Shown here piece by piece: positions 11,266 to 23,591 of a stretch of DNA of 64,000 nt. Both the position numbers and the translations under genes were made by a program. A model generated the notes under the pieces. The model searched no databases. It saw only the letters and a program-made list of their open reading frames with translations, and was not told the DNA's origin. The DNA lies in contig CM020513.1 of assembly GCA_009823395.1 (NCBI GenBank), positions 15,427,001-15,491,000 of the forward strand, read 5' to 3'. The stretch is from Thamnaconus septentrionalis (taxonomy: Eukaryota; Chordata; Actinopteri; Tetraodontiformes; Monacanthidae). The first letter of the stretch is position 1. Each line of letters starts with the position of its first letter.

Positions 11266-14200
11266 AGATACAGTGTCTTGGTTGGCTGCCATCCCTTCCC
11301 TCAGCTCGTCTTCTTGCAGGAAACGTGTTTCTCCTCACTGATGGATCGCTGCAAAAAAGCAGCCATCAAGTGTTGAGCCACTGCTGGCGCCGACGCTGGC
11401 GCCTCCCTCTTCCAGCGCTGCGGAAGGTATCAGGCAGCCGCAGCAGACGGTGTTCAACAGCTGCCGCTGCCCTGCATTAGGTGCTAAGCGCTTTTCCTGT
11501 TGAGACAGCATTAGCGAGTGGATCGCATTCATCCATCTAAGTTTTAGCTTTGATGTGGGGCCCCCGCTCGGCGGGCCGTGTGCTTTCAATCCTAATTTCA
11601 TGAGGAATAGTGGCGTGATTGCAAGCTTAAGCAGTGGTCGCACAGAATGTACCACTGGGCCGCTCGCTCTGGCTCTCTGACGTCCCACTTCCCGCCTGTG
11701 TTGTCGGGAAATGCGGACATGGATTGACTTGCATCTTTAGCAACGTTGCCTGCAGAAAAACAAGGAGCTTACAGGATGGTGCACGGGTCTCCAATGCGTC
11801 CTCACAGGCCAAGGGAATACTAAGAAATAACCAAACCGTTTTAACTTGCACAAATCAAAAGGGATTGTTTTCCTCACAACAGATTCTGACAAGAAGTGCA
11901 ATAATTTGTGTGAATAATTAAAGCTTGACTTTTAATCCTGGATGAGTGTTTGCTTTTGGTTGCTGTTTTCCTGATTCTAGGTTCAAATTCATGTTTGCCT
12001 TCAGTCATCTTTAATTGCAGAACAGTGCTTTTCTTCCAAAGGGCAAATGCTGATAATTGTGTGAGTGCTCGGAACCATTTTCAGCATTCACAGATTCCCG
12101 TTTGGATGCGTTCATGCTTTGTCACACAATTTCCATCCTGCCATCACAAAAAGCTAAAGTATGCAGTCTTGTCCTTGAGGACATATTGCGATTCACTGTA
12201 TATTGCCAACTAGTCTGCTCTTTCAAGTATATGACAGGTTGGTTTTTATAACAGTTGCCTATTGAAAACATAGCCGTGGGCCTGTTCGACTGGCTCCTCA
12301 CTAATGCACCATTAAACTCTTCATTTTCCTATTTATTCTGCTCCCAGGGCTAGGTTAAATTAATGGGTGCTTAATACCAGCACACTGTTTGGTGTGCTTG
12401 TGTTTTCTCTTATGTGAATATTTGAGGTGAGTGAGAAAAGTAAGCAGACAAAGTGTGTCAGACGCTTCTCCTAATGCAATTTAGCTAATTATTTTTCTCT
12501 GTTCACATAATGGGCTCCTATTACCTGGTGGAGTTTTTAACATCCTGCTCCTATCGCCTAACAAGTCGTGACTTCGCACCAGATAAAAATGCTCATAAAT
12601 AACGAGTAAACTTAATTTCTTGCTTGAACCGTTTAGTATATTCGAGCTCGATACATTCCATATGTTGCAGTCAGTCTAGCATGAAAAATGTTGTCACATG
12701 CGTAGCGGTGACTAAAGACGCAGTGCATTTCCATGAAAAAGGTAAAGCAGATTGAGCAAACAATTTTCATCCCGCCATTGTTTTCCAATGAACCTTATTT
12801 CTGAAATATCCGTTTGTTTGTTTTCTTCCTGTCTTCATGCTAGATTATACTTTTTACAAACTAACCTAAAACTACGAACGTTTGATGATGGACTCTCATT
12901 CGCAGCATCATCTGCCCAGGGACCCCAGGCACTTTAATAGCTGCCCTCATATTCTTTTGAGAACAACAAGAAGTACCAAGTCATAAAGGGAAACAAATAT
13001 TCACATAAACATCATTATTTTGCATCAGGTCTTACACAATGCAGCAGTGCTGCAGAACTGCACTCACAACACATTGATTTCCTTGTTAACAACCTCCCAC
13101 TGGTCACAAAGGAAGAAAACAATCCTGTCACCTTCGTTCCACACAGAGGCCTCTCCTGAACTTCAGGAGACAGCGTTCTTTAGGAACACACTGGTACTTG
13201 GGAAACTCCCGGTCTGGCACCAGGTATGAAAATTCCTGACCATTAACGTTGACTTGGTCTTCATTGTATTTTCTTTTCTTTTCATCACTCAATCCTATTC
13301 CAAACATCCCCCAGCCATGAATCCAATGAACAACACAGCAATGTCTCCTCTCAGTTCCTGAACACCTGTCGTGGCTGTTTCATCACCAGAAACGTGGCTC
13401 ATGACATAAATCTGGACTAGTTCTAGTCTAGTGTGTTTAGCAGCTCATCCACCTTACAGCCTGCATAGCACAAAGTGTCTTGTATTCCAAAAGTCCAGCC
13501 ACAGACTTTGTGCTAAAGGTCACATCACCAAACTGGTTGGCAGACTCGTCCTGTGCACAGTGCTTGCTATCTGGCAGCTGTCTGGCAATAGGTCCAAATC
13601 TTTAAAAAGCTTCATTTTTTGGCATTTAACCAATGAAACTGGCTGAAACTGGCTTGAATGTTTGCGTATGCGTAAGTGTTTGTGAAGTCTGATGGTGGAT
13701 GCTTGACGTGCCTTTGTCTGCACCTGCCCTGACACTGACAGCGGCAGTCATCTTTGTTTGATAGCAGTGACAAACAAGTGATTATATGATTGTATGTATG
13801 TCGCAGAAATAAATTAATCAATCAGGGCAAGGACGTTTTCAATCAGCTCTGATGAGATTAAAATACCGTTAGCTTGCTTGAGATGCAGCTGGCAGTCGTA
13901 AATCATAAAACACATAAAAGCAGAGAGTGACAAGTTTTCAATTCCTTTCTGTCTGGATTGGTGAGTTGATGGGAGCTGCGAGGCAGTCGATGACATCCGG
14001 CTATCGACAGACTTCCTGCATCCTGGTTGGACTATTAATTACTGTTAAGCTACAAATATCTTGTGTTCCTTTGGAAAATTAACACTTCTTAGCTGACGCC
14101 AAAATAACAGCACATAGGAAGAAAGCCCTTTGTCCATTTTCATAGCAAGAGTTTGAAATGTTACCTTGCATGTTTTCATTTTTGGCAGCTCCTGAAGGCG

Positions 14201-14332
14201 TCTTAAAACATCGCCAATTTCAGATTTAGATATTCCATATGGCCCTCTTCTGCTCCTCCTACACTACATTGACCTGGTCATGAAGGTGGAGGATGGGGCT
14301 TCATCTGGGAAACGGACCTTAAAGACAAGTGT

Positions 14333-14334
14333 AA

Positions 14335-14368
<34 letters not shown>

Positions 14369-14385
14369 GTTATTATTATTATTAT
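14333..14385. repeat. (ATT)n microsatellite
   Basis: About 17 copies of ATT with one G interruption. Confidence 0.95.
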
Positions 14386-17300
14386 GCGATTCTCAGCGTG
14401 TTATAAATATACCTCTAAGAAGTCCACATTAGAATTCCAATAAAGAGTGGAAGTGAATTACCTACGGCTTGCATGTACACAAAGCGCTGAAATAATTGCT
14501 GGCTTTGGTCTGCGTGGGAGATTTGATGGCGGTACTGTAGGCTGCTGCAGTGCTCTGTGTCTTGTGTTCCCGTGGAAACTGTGAAAGTGGGAACTGGTGA
14601 GCGGCTGAATCCATTCATCTGGTCGGGAACGAGTCACACTGAGAAATCCTCTCTCGGCTCCCATTAATAATGATTTAGAAATTGTGTTTTTAAAAATAGA
14701 ACCAAAATGTAAAACATTCCTTTCGGGAACACTAACAGAAAAAAAAAAAAGAAAAAAAAAGAAAAAACTCATACGTTTCACACTTCCACAATGAAGCCAT
14801 GCTTTACCAGTAATGTCATTCAGCATCAATCAGAGAGTGTTGTGTTCTTATCCTAGAGAGTCTGAGCTCAAACTGTTTCCCGTTCAAAGGTGGACGCACA
14901 TCCAAAGCTGAACTCCCACTGTTATGTGCAGAGGTGGGCATTGTCTTCTCATCCCTGATTCTGTGGAGTTGACAACAAATATATCGTGACTGGAAAAGGC
15001 AAATAAGAGACCTCACCATTATATTGGCAGAATATTTCTTGGCTACATTCACCCTCAAGCAAATTTTTGAGGAATGTGTAGAATTAAAATGTAATGCATT
15101 AAAAAATGCTTTGACTTAGTGCTTCTACTTATTACCTTGAAAGGCTTTAATAGAATTACTTTACTGCGCAGTGCATTTTCCTGTTTTTTTGGGGGTTTTT
15201 TCTTAACTGGATTTCCAATTTCAACTGTATGCTTGTGTTTGGCTTTCTGCCCACTGGCAAGCTGCTGCAGACAGCCGTTGACACCAAATTATGCTTTTCT
15301 CGCTTTCAAGGCAGAAAAATCACACAGAAATTTCAGGTCAGCTAGAAAAACTTCCACAGTTCTGCAAAGTGAACATTCACAATGACACATATTTTAGGCT
15401 GAAAGAAAATTTCTCCCCTGTACAGTAAAATGTGTCACATAATTCCTATGTCTGCACCAGCTTCAATCTGATCTTGATGGACAGCTCCTCTTTCTGGACC
15501 TTATGGCAATAAAGCCTAATGTGTGTCTCCCATCTGCTCAGCTGACAGGAGTTCCATGACATTTACAAGTTGATGTGATCAATACAGTGATCCACCTGGG
15601 AGCTGACATCTTTGGGTGGTATGGAAATTCACAGCTGCATGTCATCTGAGCAGCAATGAAAATCAATGTGCTGGTCCCATCTCGGGAGCTGAAATACCCC
15701 CACGTCACTAATTAAGTGAATAAAAGTCCGCACAAGGCGTCTTCTATGTCGCGTGTTAGGGGTTACAGTGGATAATGTTGCACGGGAGACGACTCAACGG
15801 CTAATACCACTTTAAGAAAAAAAGCCTTGTCTTAGAATGAAGTGACAGAAAAATTCAAATGGTCAGCTGCTGCAGATATATCTACATTTCACATTTTAGC
15901 TTTTCTTAAATGAACCTAACAAAAGTGTTAAAAATTATCTTAATAAAACTAACATCCTGTATATTATTTGTTTCAAAGGAAAGAGAGGGTGCACAAAAAA
16001 TGATCAAAAGAATGCAACAGAACTTATCAGTTTCTCTCTGGTGGTGCTGTCTAAGTTTTACTGATTTTACATAAACAATAATAACTACAATTTGACTGTT
16101 TGATGTTTGTTTGCAGTGCTGAGACCATGCTATCCATAATGTATGAGCGCCACTGATCAATACTGTATGGATGAACAACCAATAGCAAATGAACTGCATT
16201 TACTAACGTTTGCTGCACAAAGTTGAATTCTTCGATGGATATCAATAATCTAACGTGCTGTTTTTCCCCCACAAATTCCTTCCCAAATTACCCCAAAATA
16301 CCTTTACCTAACATATCATTGTTTCATAAAATATCAATAGCTTAATGTCATCGAGGTCCAGATTGGTTTGCAGCTTATCGTGCTTATCAGTCTATCAAGC
16401 GGTGAATTGGCCAGTGGTGAGTGCCAAAAATATGACTGAAAATATGAATTTGTTAGTCACTCAAATCTTAAGGTAATGTGCACTGGCAAATTATGACCAT
16501 TTTTACTGCGATGAATTATTCAGAAGTCATGAATTCAGCTTAAGTCGTTCCCAATACGTGCACACAATGCTTTGGCACGATGATACATATTGAGTGACTT
16601 GATACTGCTGAAACTCCCTGCTCAGGCGCCGCTGAGGTGCGACACAGGCAGGGGATTGTGCTGCCTCTATGGCCTGTGATGATGACTGACAAATGAGATG
16701 CTTAGATTTTTCAAAGAGTCATTGTTCTGTGTCTGTGTGAAGTGGGTTCAGAGATTAAATACCAGGTACAACTGGGACAGCCGAAGAGAAAAGTGGATAA
16801 ACCATATTAAAGACAAGCTTTTAATATCCCCATTTAAAAAAGGACTGAAAGGCAGTTGCGGAGATCACAAAGGAAGTGTTTCAACTGAACCCATTAGGAT
16901 TCATTGGATCTATGACTGGGCAAAACTGAAAAGGAATAGATACTGTCTGTCTGTTTTAATATAGCTTAATATTCATTCTTTAATGTAAACGAAGACGGTG
17001 AGGCCAGAAAGATCCGCCTTCACCCTCCTGGATTTTTAAGGAATTTGGACTAAGAACTGTAATACTGTAGAGCAAGGGTGATATTGCCATAACCTGGTCT
17101 GCTAAGCGGACCCATACATTGGTGGTACAGACCAAAACCACAAACCACAAGTGGTCCGTCACTGGACCGCCGACTGCTGCTTACAACCGCATCACACCAA
17201 TGGTGATATTCAGCAGAACTGCACTGACTCGCATGAAATATTGTGTCATTACATCAAATTTTGTTTCTTTTGTAATACACTGTATAGACACCCAAAAATC

Positions 17301-17774
17301 ACTCAATACATTTCTTTGTGTGTAAAAATTTTAATGCCTACTTTCAAACAAAGCTTTTTTTTTAACTTGGCAAATGTGTTAGCCCACATTTGAAGGTCAA
17401 GTCTTCAGAGGTTAAATCCTCCTAAGTGTGCTACCTCATTAATCTTTGGCCCTTTGCACGGCTAAAATGTATTTGGATGATGAATGTCCATGTGAGAGGC
17501 TTTTGCACCCAAAAGGATTGAACAGACACTAAGGTAAGCCTCTTGCCCTTCCAAATACAAAAATATAATTAATGTCAGGCTCAGCCACTTTATTACTCGC
17601 AACTGTTCAACTTGAGAGGGATGCAAATGCGTCACCCAATCATGAGGCAGCAGCTCAGTGTTGAACTGCTGATGTATAATATGACTATTTGAAGTGAGAT
17701 TACTTGGAAAATGGTTGTTGATTGTCAAACAAGTTGATTGGCTCATTAAAAAAAAAAGAAAAAAGAAAAGAATA

Positions 17775-17962
17775 TTTTTTTACTTGGCAGACGATGGACC
17801 GCTTTGTACCAATTAATTGTTCTCTAATCACCACAGATCCCCTGAGTGTTGCTGTTGACTGTGCCATCGCTTTGTGACCCCAGTGTACCTTCTCCTTATG
17901 TCTCCTGCTGTTTCCTGCAGTATATGTCACAAGGCTCGAATCATCTCAAGCTGGGTTCTTCA
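17775..17962 (+). mobile_element. Internal fragment of a Tc1-like transposase gene, decayed
   Basis: The sequence aligns by eye, with many substitutions and small indels, to the DDE region of the teleost Tc1-like element whose ends begin CAGTGGCCACTTTATTAGG. Recognisable blocks are TTGTACCAATTAATTGTTCT, a CTGAGTGTTGCTG block, TGACCCCAGTGTACC and AAGGCTCGAATCATCTCA. The block holding the second catalytic Asp (QQDNAPCH in intact copies) has lost bases (CAGTATATGTCAC at about 17918-17930), so both the reading frame and the Asp are gone. It is a dead remnant with neither terminal repeat nearby. The family comparison is from memory. Confidence 0.7.
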
Positions 17963-18534
17963 TTTAATTTTATTATCAATTTATTTAATAATGAATTTTG
18001 ATTCCATCATGTTGCAAAGAGACACTTTCACCTTTGGAGCTTGGGAGTAACTATTAGTGCTACTTAAATAAAATAAAAAAATAAAAAAAAACTTTCAATG
18101 TGCATTAAGCCGAAATCCCCATTTGATGAAAAATATAATTCTAAACAGCTTCATATTATTTGCACTTAAAGTTGGTGAGCTTGCTTGAGGTTGTATTTTT
18201 CAAATCAGACCTGATGTCTGTCTTGTTTTATGGAAATGTTTCCCCTGATGTAGTGAACATTCTCATGATCTGCTGTTGGAACCTCCATGACTGTTTCCAA
18301 ACCAAGCAAGAGCTCATGGCTGATCTGTCTGGACAGGTGAGTTTTCCTCTGTGAGTCATCCATGGCAGCTTTTTTTGTTCTTTCATTTCTACACCTCATT
18401 TTGACATTGCATGGAAATGTGAAGTGAGGCTCCTCAGCTACAACCAGTATACTCCGCTCAATGCCACACATACCTGCTCATCCTCTGAAACCTCTTGAAC
18501 ACGGCCTAATTTTTGTATTACAACAGGAGACCAT

Positions 18535-18896
18535 ATGGGCTGTGCCGAGCAGCCTTGCCAACAGAACAGGCAATGGAATAGAAAAAATCAGCCAGACCAT
18601 TTGAGAGGAGATTTTGTGAGTTGGGGAGAAATTACTTGCTATACAACCTCACCCAAGCACAAGGACAAAGAAGCACTACAGAAAATCTGTACAGAGATTG
18701 GATGGGAACTGATTGGGAGATGGATGGCGAAGGACAGCTGGAAGAACGTGTGAGGGCAGTGCTTGAAGCACACAACAACATCTTGGCAGTATGCGGTCAC
18801 TCCGCGTCATGGCGTATATACCAACTTATTTTCGTACGTGAAGGATTGAAAATGGACTATGACCGCACTCACCTGTTTGTTGAGCGAAGCTTCTGA
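18535..18896 (+). pseudogene. Coding-like relic, possible transposase/integrase-core fragment
   Basis: An open frame at 18621-18896 (91 codons, in two overlapping phases with 18535-18753) has a protein-like composition. It includes LEERVRAVLEAHNN followed by IFVREGLKMDYDRTHLF. That order loosely resembles the helical region before the rve integrase core in transposase-like proteins dispersed in fish genomes (L-x2-V-R-x-I-L, then GLRV-x2-xRV). The catalytic core is absent and the frame is short. The identification is weak; a chance open frame is the alternative. Confidence 0.2.
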
Positions 18897-21800
18897 GAAT
18901 CCATATATGTGTCTCAAGAAGCCCAAGCATGACTGAATAAAGTAAAGGAAAAAAAAGTAATTTGGGCAAGACATGTCTCCCAAAGCAACTGCTCTGTGTT
19001 TAATTTCCAGGACCTACAGCCCCTAGGATGTGTATTTCACTGCATGTGACTGATAATTACATGTTTGTATAAAAGATTGTACCCCAGTGACTCAGGGTGG
19101 CGACTCTGGAGCAATGACTTTGGATAATGCATTTTTCAACTGACAACACAGAATACAGGTGTTGGTTAAGGATGTTGGCTTCAGGGCAGAGGATGGATTG
19201 TGTTGAAGTTGGACTCGGCTCCTTATGACTCAGAGTACAGTCCAGGGCACTGTCCAAGGAGAACTAATTAGGTGATGCATTCCATTTCATCAGGGCCTTG
19301 GGGACCATTCATCACACTCGGGGGACAAACAAAATACACCACTTTTATAAATGTAGTTCTGAAAACCCTTTGGCTTAGTGCAGTTTATTCTCATTTCCGT
19401 ATTAATTTATTTCTTCACAACTCTCCATGAGTGAGGACACAGCTCAACCTGATTAAGCTCCAGGGTTGGCCATTCACTCCAGAAATCATCAGCCAGTTAT
19501 CTGAGCAATGGAATTAAAGACATTACATCAGTGGATGTGGATGGATCGTCTTTAACACTTTGTCCAGATCTGTACCAAATATCGAGGTCTAGTCAAATTA
19601 AGAGCCTCACACATGTTTGGGAATTTCAAATGTTTTCCACGTGATTCCCAAATTCTCTCAGCTACCCTGTCTGTTGTGATTGTTTGTATGCGTGTATTAA
19701 CCTAAAATGGGATTTGCATGTTTTGAGAGGCAGCGATGATAAACCTGGATTACAGTGAGTTAAGCCTATTAATGTTGCAGGCTATAGATTTGTAATAAGA
19801 TGGATGGGTTGATGTTCACCCGCAGTCTCTGACTGTGAGATTGTAAAGGCATCCTGAACAAGTCGCTCAAGGTGATTAGCAGTATAAACTGGGCATGAGG
19901 CAACACTGCAGTTCACTTCAGCTTGAGGAAGCAAGAAGGTATGAAGTCTGGGTGCTGGTGCTGCACACACAGAGGCAGTTTTCCAAGACGACTGGAGAGT
20001 AAATTATACAGGCATATATTTCTGAGTTTACTAAGTTTACTGAGTTTACTGTGAACCTTGCCTTGAAAAAGTTTTCACTATTGTACAACAGAACACTCTA
20101 GTTTTCACCTGGTTTTGTAATCACGTATGGATAAACATTAAGGTTATGAATAAAGGTTGAAATGTTTCATTTATTGGACTGGCACATTTAAATTTAATAC
20201 ATTAACTCCAGCAAAAAAAAACAACAAAAAACAAACAAACAAAAAACAGCGCATCAAAACCATCCTGTGCAGGGAGTGTTGGAAGTTTATTTCTCTGCAA
20301 ACATGTAGGGGACTCATGTCTATCTCCCGTAGGGGGGAATAAAAACAGTTATTGGAAATCTAAGTAGTCCATCAATGAATAAATATGGGTTGTACATTAG
20401 TGTCATTTTTCAAATGCCTGCTTGTTCTTACAATGGAGTCCAAATTCCTGATGCCCTCACTCACGTCGACATCTGTCTGGAAGCAAATAGATACATTAAA
20501 AACAAAGGGAAACCTTTTCCTGCCCCCTGTCTTGTTAGAGTGAAGGATCCCCTGCTCCTTGTCTTCCAACCACCTCCAACAACCTCCGAAGGCGCATGAA
20601 GCAAACAGCACAATATGTACTGGGTTGTACTGGAGTGCATTTGTCTTCCTTGCTGTATTCTCCAAACAGCAAGATGTGGGATCTGTCGATATGCCTCCGA
20701 CCGACTACAGCCCACGCGCTGCTGTCAAGATTAATGCGCAGGCATCATCTGAACAGGTGGATCCCAGATGGATGCATAGGGGCGATAAGATACTTTAGTC
20801 AGACAACAGATTCAGGCATTCTGTTTCCTGTCAGTGCTGCCGTTTCAGAGAAACCTCTGTGCAGGAAAACCATCTTCATCATTTAGCTTTTTTTGTTGAA
20901 GTTTTATTAATCTTTTTTTTTTCATTAACCACCTTTTCATAACTGAAATACTTGAACAACTTTCACAACAGAGGAAGCAAGTGAAGAATGTCAAAAATAT
21001 CTAATTTGGGGGGCAGGGCTTAGTCAGAAAACAATTATCTATGATTGCGTTAATGTTCGGGGTAGGTGAGGTTGATCGTCTGTGCTGTACTGATAGTTAC
21101 CTGTTATGTTCAGCTTGATTGTTAAATCAGGACCTATTTAAAGCAAAGCAATTGGAAGGTAGACATTGGGTTTGCAACGTCTCAGTGTCCCTGTTGGTTT
21201 ATTCATTTCCCTGAGACACGCTGAGATTTCTCTCAAATCTGAAACAAGAAGGAAAATAAAGGAAATCATTTAGTTAAAGCACAAATGTTGATCCATCAAG
21301 TCATTATCCAGGAAGAGGGTAATATTTTTTTTTTACATGTATTATTTTGTTTGAGTCTTCTTGACTCCCTATTGTCCCTATTTTTTCACTCCCTTCTGAA
21401 TGTCTTGCATTTCCAGCCAGAATGAAAGGTTGGCGAGCCATTAAATTACTACTAGAGGTCCCTTCCTGTTTCTTTGTGTCACTCTCCTGCCATGACTGTC
21501 CTCCCTTGTCATTAGTGGGTTTCTGTGTTCTGTGTAGACAAGAATGTTATTGACAACATCAATTGCAATGCAACTCATGGCATCACTGAGCTGGTTCCTT
21601 TTTCAGAGAAAACCCTCACCAGGGTTCTTGGAATTAGTGGGAAGAACTGTCATCATCAAGAGGACGACAGCAGAATCAGATCCAGCGGTTACCGCCGAGC
21701 AGACAGAGGATATTTTCAAATCACAATCAGAGCCTAATGCCCTGAAAATATTGGACATTTTAAGAGGACAAACAGCTCACAAAGCAGTTGATGACATTTG

Positions 21801-22487
21801 GAAAAAATGAAGAAAAAATAGGAACTGGCTGCTAAATGGACATTTCCGTCAATGTATTATTATTTTGTGGTTTTAGTGTATTGAAGCTATGGCTTCCATA
21901 GATGATTAGGCTTTCCGGTTGTCAAACAGAGTTAATATGTTCAACTCTGTTCTATTCCACTCGGAGACCATTCAGCCATTGTGTTCTCTTCGCTTGTTAC
22001 TGTTTTTGTTGTTGTTGTTTTTCTCACCAACCTTCAGGGAATTTACTTGCTGGAACTTCAGTCTGGACATTATTCCCTTGAGCTCTAAGGCAGCTGAATG
22101 GATGCAGTATCCACTGAGATCTGCTTATTCAGCTGGGAGGAAATACATCCAAACTCAAAGCTCCATCTGGTTTAGCTTGGTGGCTTCTGGTTTGAAAAGA
22201 ATCCATTTATTTTTAAATAAAATAAAACTTTTCACATACATAGTCAATCATGTAAGTGTTAAAAAAAGAAAGAAAATAGATGCATAAATGTTGAACAATG
22301 GCTTACACTTCCAAATGGCATTTATGATTATTGTAACATTTTGTGACAAACAAAATACGTAAACATAAAGAATGTGACAATCTCGCATCCTCAGTCAGTA
22401 AGTAGCAGAGCTGAAGGTGCTCCACTGCAAAAGCCCGGTCACCTAAATAAAGTCCTGCCTTTTCTTCTGACAGCACTTTGGCACCTC

Positions 22488-22575
22488 CATGGCTCAGGCG
22501 GTGGAAGGTTTATGTCCCTGGTGAAAAGATGAACTTGCTGGGTCACAGCTCGGGTGTTTGATCCTCTGTGGGAGA
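22488..22575 (+). mobile_element. tRNA-derived SINE head (candidate)
   Basis: TGGCTCAGGCGG at 22490-22501 fits the polymerase III A-box, and GGTGTTTGATCC at 22553-22564 fits a B-box in which the CpG of GGTTCGATCC has decayed to TG. The 50-base spacing is within the range for tRNA-related SINEs, and the wording resembles a common teleost SINE head. The body downstream is too diverged to trace, and no poly(A) or target duplication was found. Confidence 0.4.
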
Positions 22576-23103
22576 CAGCACACAAAAAGCAGCCTCTGTG
22601 TGGCTCCTTTTGAAAGTAACTGGGAGTGTGTGCCGAAGCTATCGATGATAACAAATGGTGTGTGCAGCAAAACATCTTCATCCCCGGAGAGCCGGAACGG
22701 CAGAGATTGTCGTCCAAATTGGCAACAAGACATCAAGCTCACTTTAAACGCCCAACATTATGCCCATTTTAGATCTTCAGTGTTTAGTCGTCCCAGACCC
22801 CTGGTGAAGCCACCTTGCTTGTATAATCATCCAAAAAAAAAGAAAAAAAAAAGAAAAACTGCTTGTTTAGCCCTCTGTTTACATCCTCCTACCACATGTT
22901 TGGACAAGAAGAAGAAAACCACAATTTCAGCAGAAGGAACACTTACTTGGTGGTGCTGCCACTAACCTGCCTTTGTGACATCACAAAGGGGTGATTCCAA
23001 GAAGAAAGAAGAGTGCTTACTCTGAAAGTGTAGCAAACAAGGTTGTTGTTGAAATTAACTTTACATAACATGGGGCCATTAAAAAATTATAATCCTTTAG
23101 AAA

Positions 23104-23128
23104 ACACACGCACACACACACACACACA
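23104..23128. repeat. (CA)n microsatellite
   Basis: About 12 CA units with one CG interruption. Confidence 0.9.
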
Positions 23129-23577
23129 AACCCTTATCTCAATGCACACATTTAAATTGGCCGTGACGGATGTTTTCTAAACTCTAAAAGTCAAAAATTA
23201 TTTTTATCCTGGCATGCCAGAGGCAGCTTCAGGCTATACAGAATGTGTCCTCCAAAATTCTGACAAAGGAAGGCTAGGGAGTTGGACAGGCCTTGACAGC
23301 CCTCTATTGATTTATATTTAGAAATGTGAGTAATGTGAGCTTCAGAGTATACAGCCCCACAGCAGTCAGTCAGCTGCAAGTTTCTTGGATCGTGGACGAC
23401 GGTGCAGAGATCATCCTTTTCTCACATGCTTCCGGACTCCTTCGTCCGCGCTAACAGTTGCCGGTGCACTTAGTTGGTCCACTGAGACCTTCTGAAAATG
23501 GGAGCATCTGTTGATCCATGTCTCTTTCATCACTGGCCTCGGCTCCACTCTTGTTACGCAGCCGGCCGCGAGCGTGT

Positions 23578-23591
23578 TCACCGGCCGGTGA
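23578..23591. repeat. 14-bp perfect CpG palindrome
   Basis: TCACCGGCCGGTGA equals its own reverse complement. It lies in a small CpG-rich patch with a nearby GCCGGCCGCG at about 23561-23570. Grainyhead-type and other dimeric factors recognise CCGG-containing palindromes, but no assignment is made. Confidence 0.7.

Larger units (their letters stand above)
6476..17774. other. Gene-free desert, first segment
   Basis: No convincing exon, RNA gene or intact transposon is seen. Open frames are short, lack domain features and are often overlapping on both strands. Features present are the hairpins at 7819-7842 and 9965-9999 and the microsatellites at 10801, 11191 and 14333. Non-repetitive, homeodomain-site-rich stretches near 8280-8420, 11520-11640 and 12280-12600 could be conserved regulatory elements, but this cannot be tested here. 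Confidence 0.6.

Noticed and set aside
10820..11480. Open frames with long Val-Cys or Thr-His runs
   Set aside because: Produced by translating the (TG)n array at 11191-11265.
21525..21810. Two overlapping frames of 70 and 88 codons
   Set aside because: No recognisable family, no splice or promoter context; likely chance.
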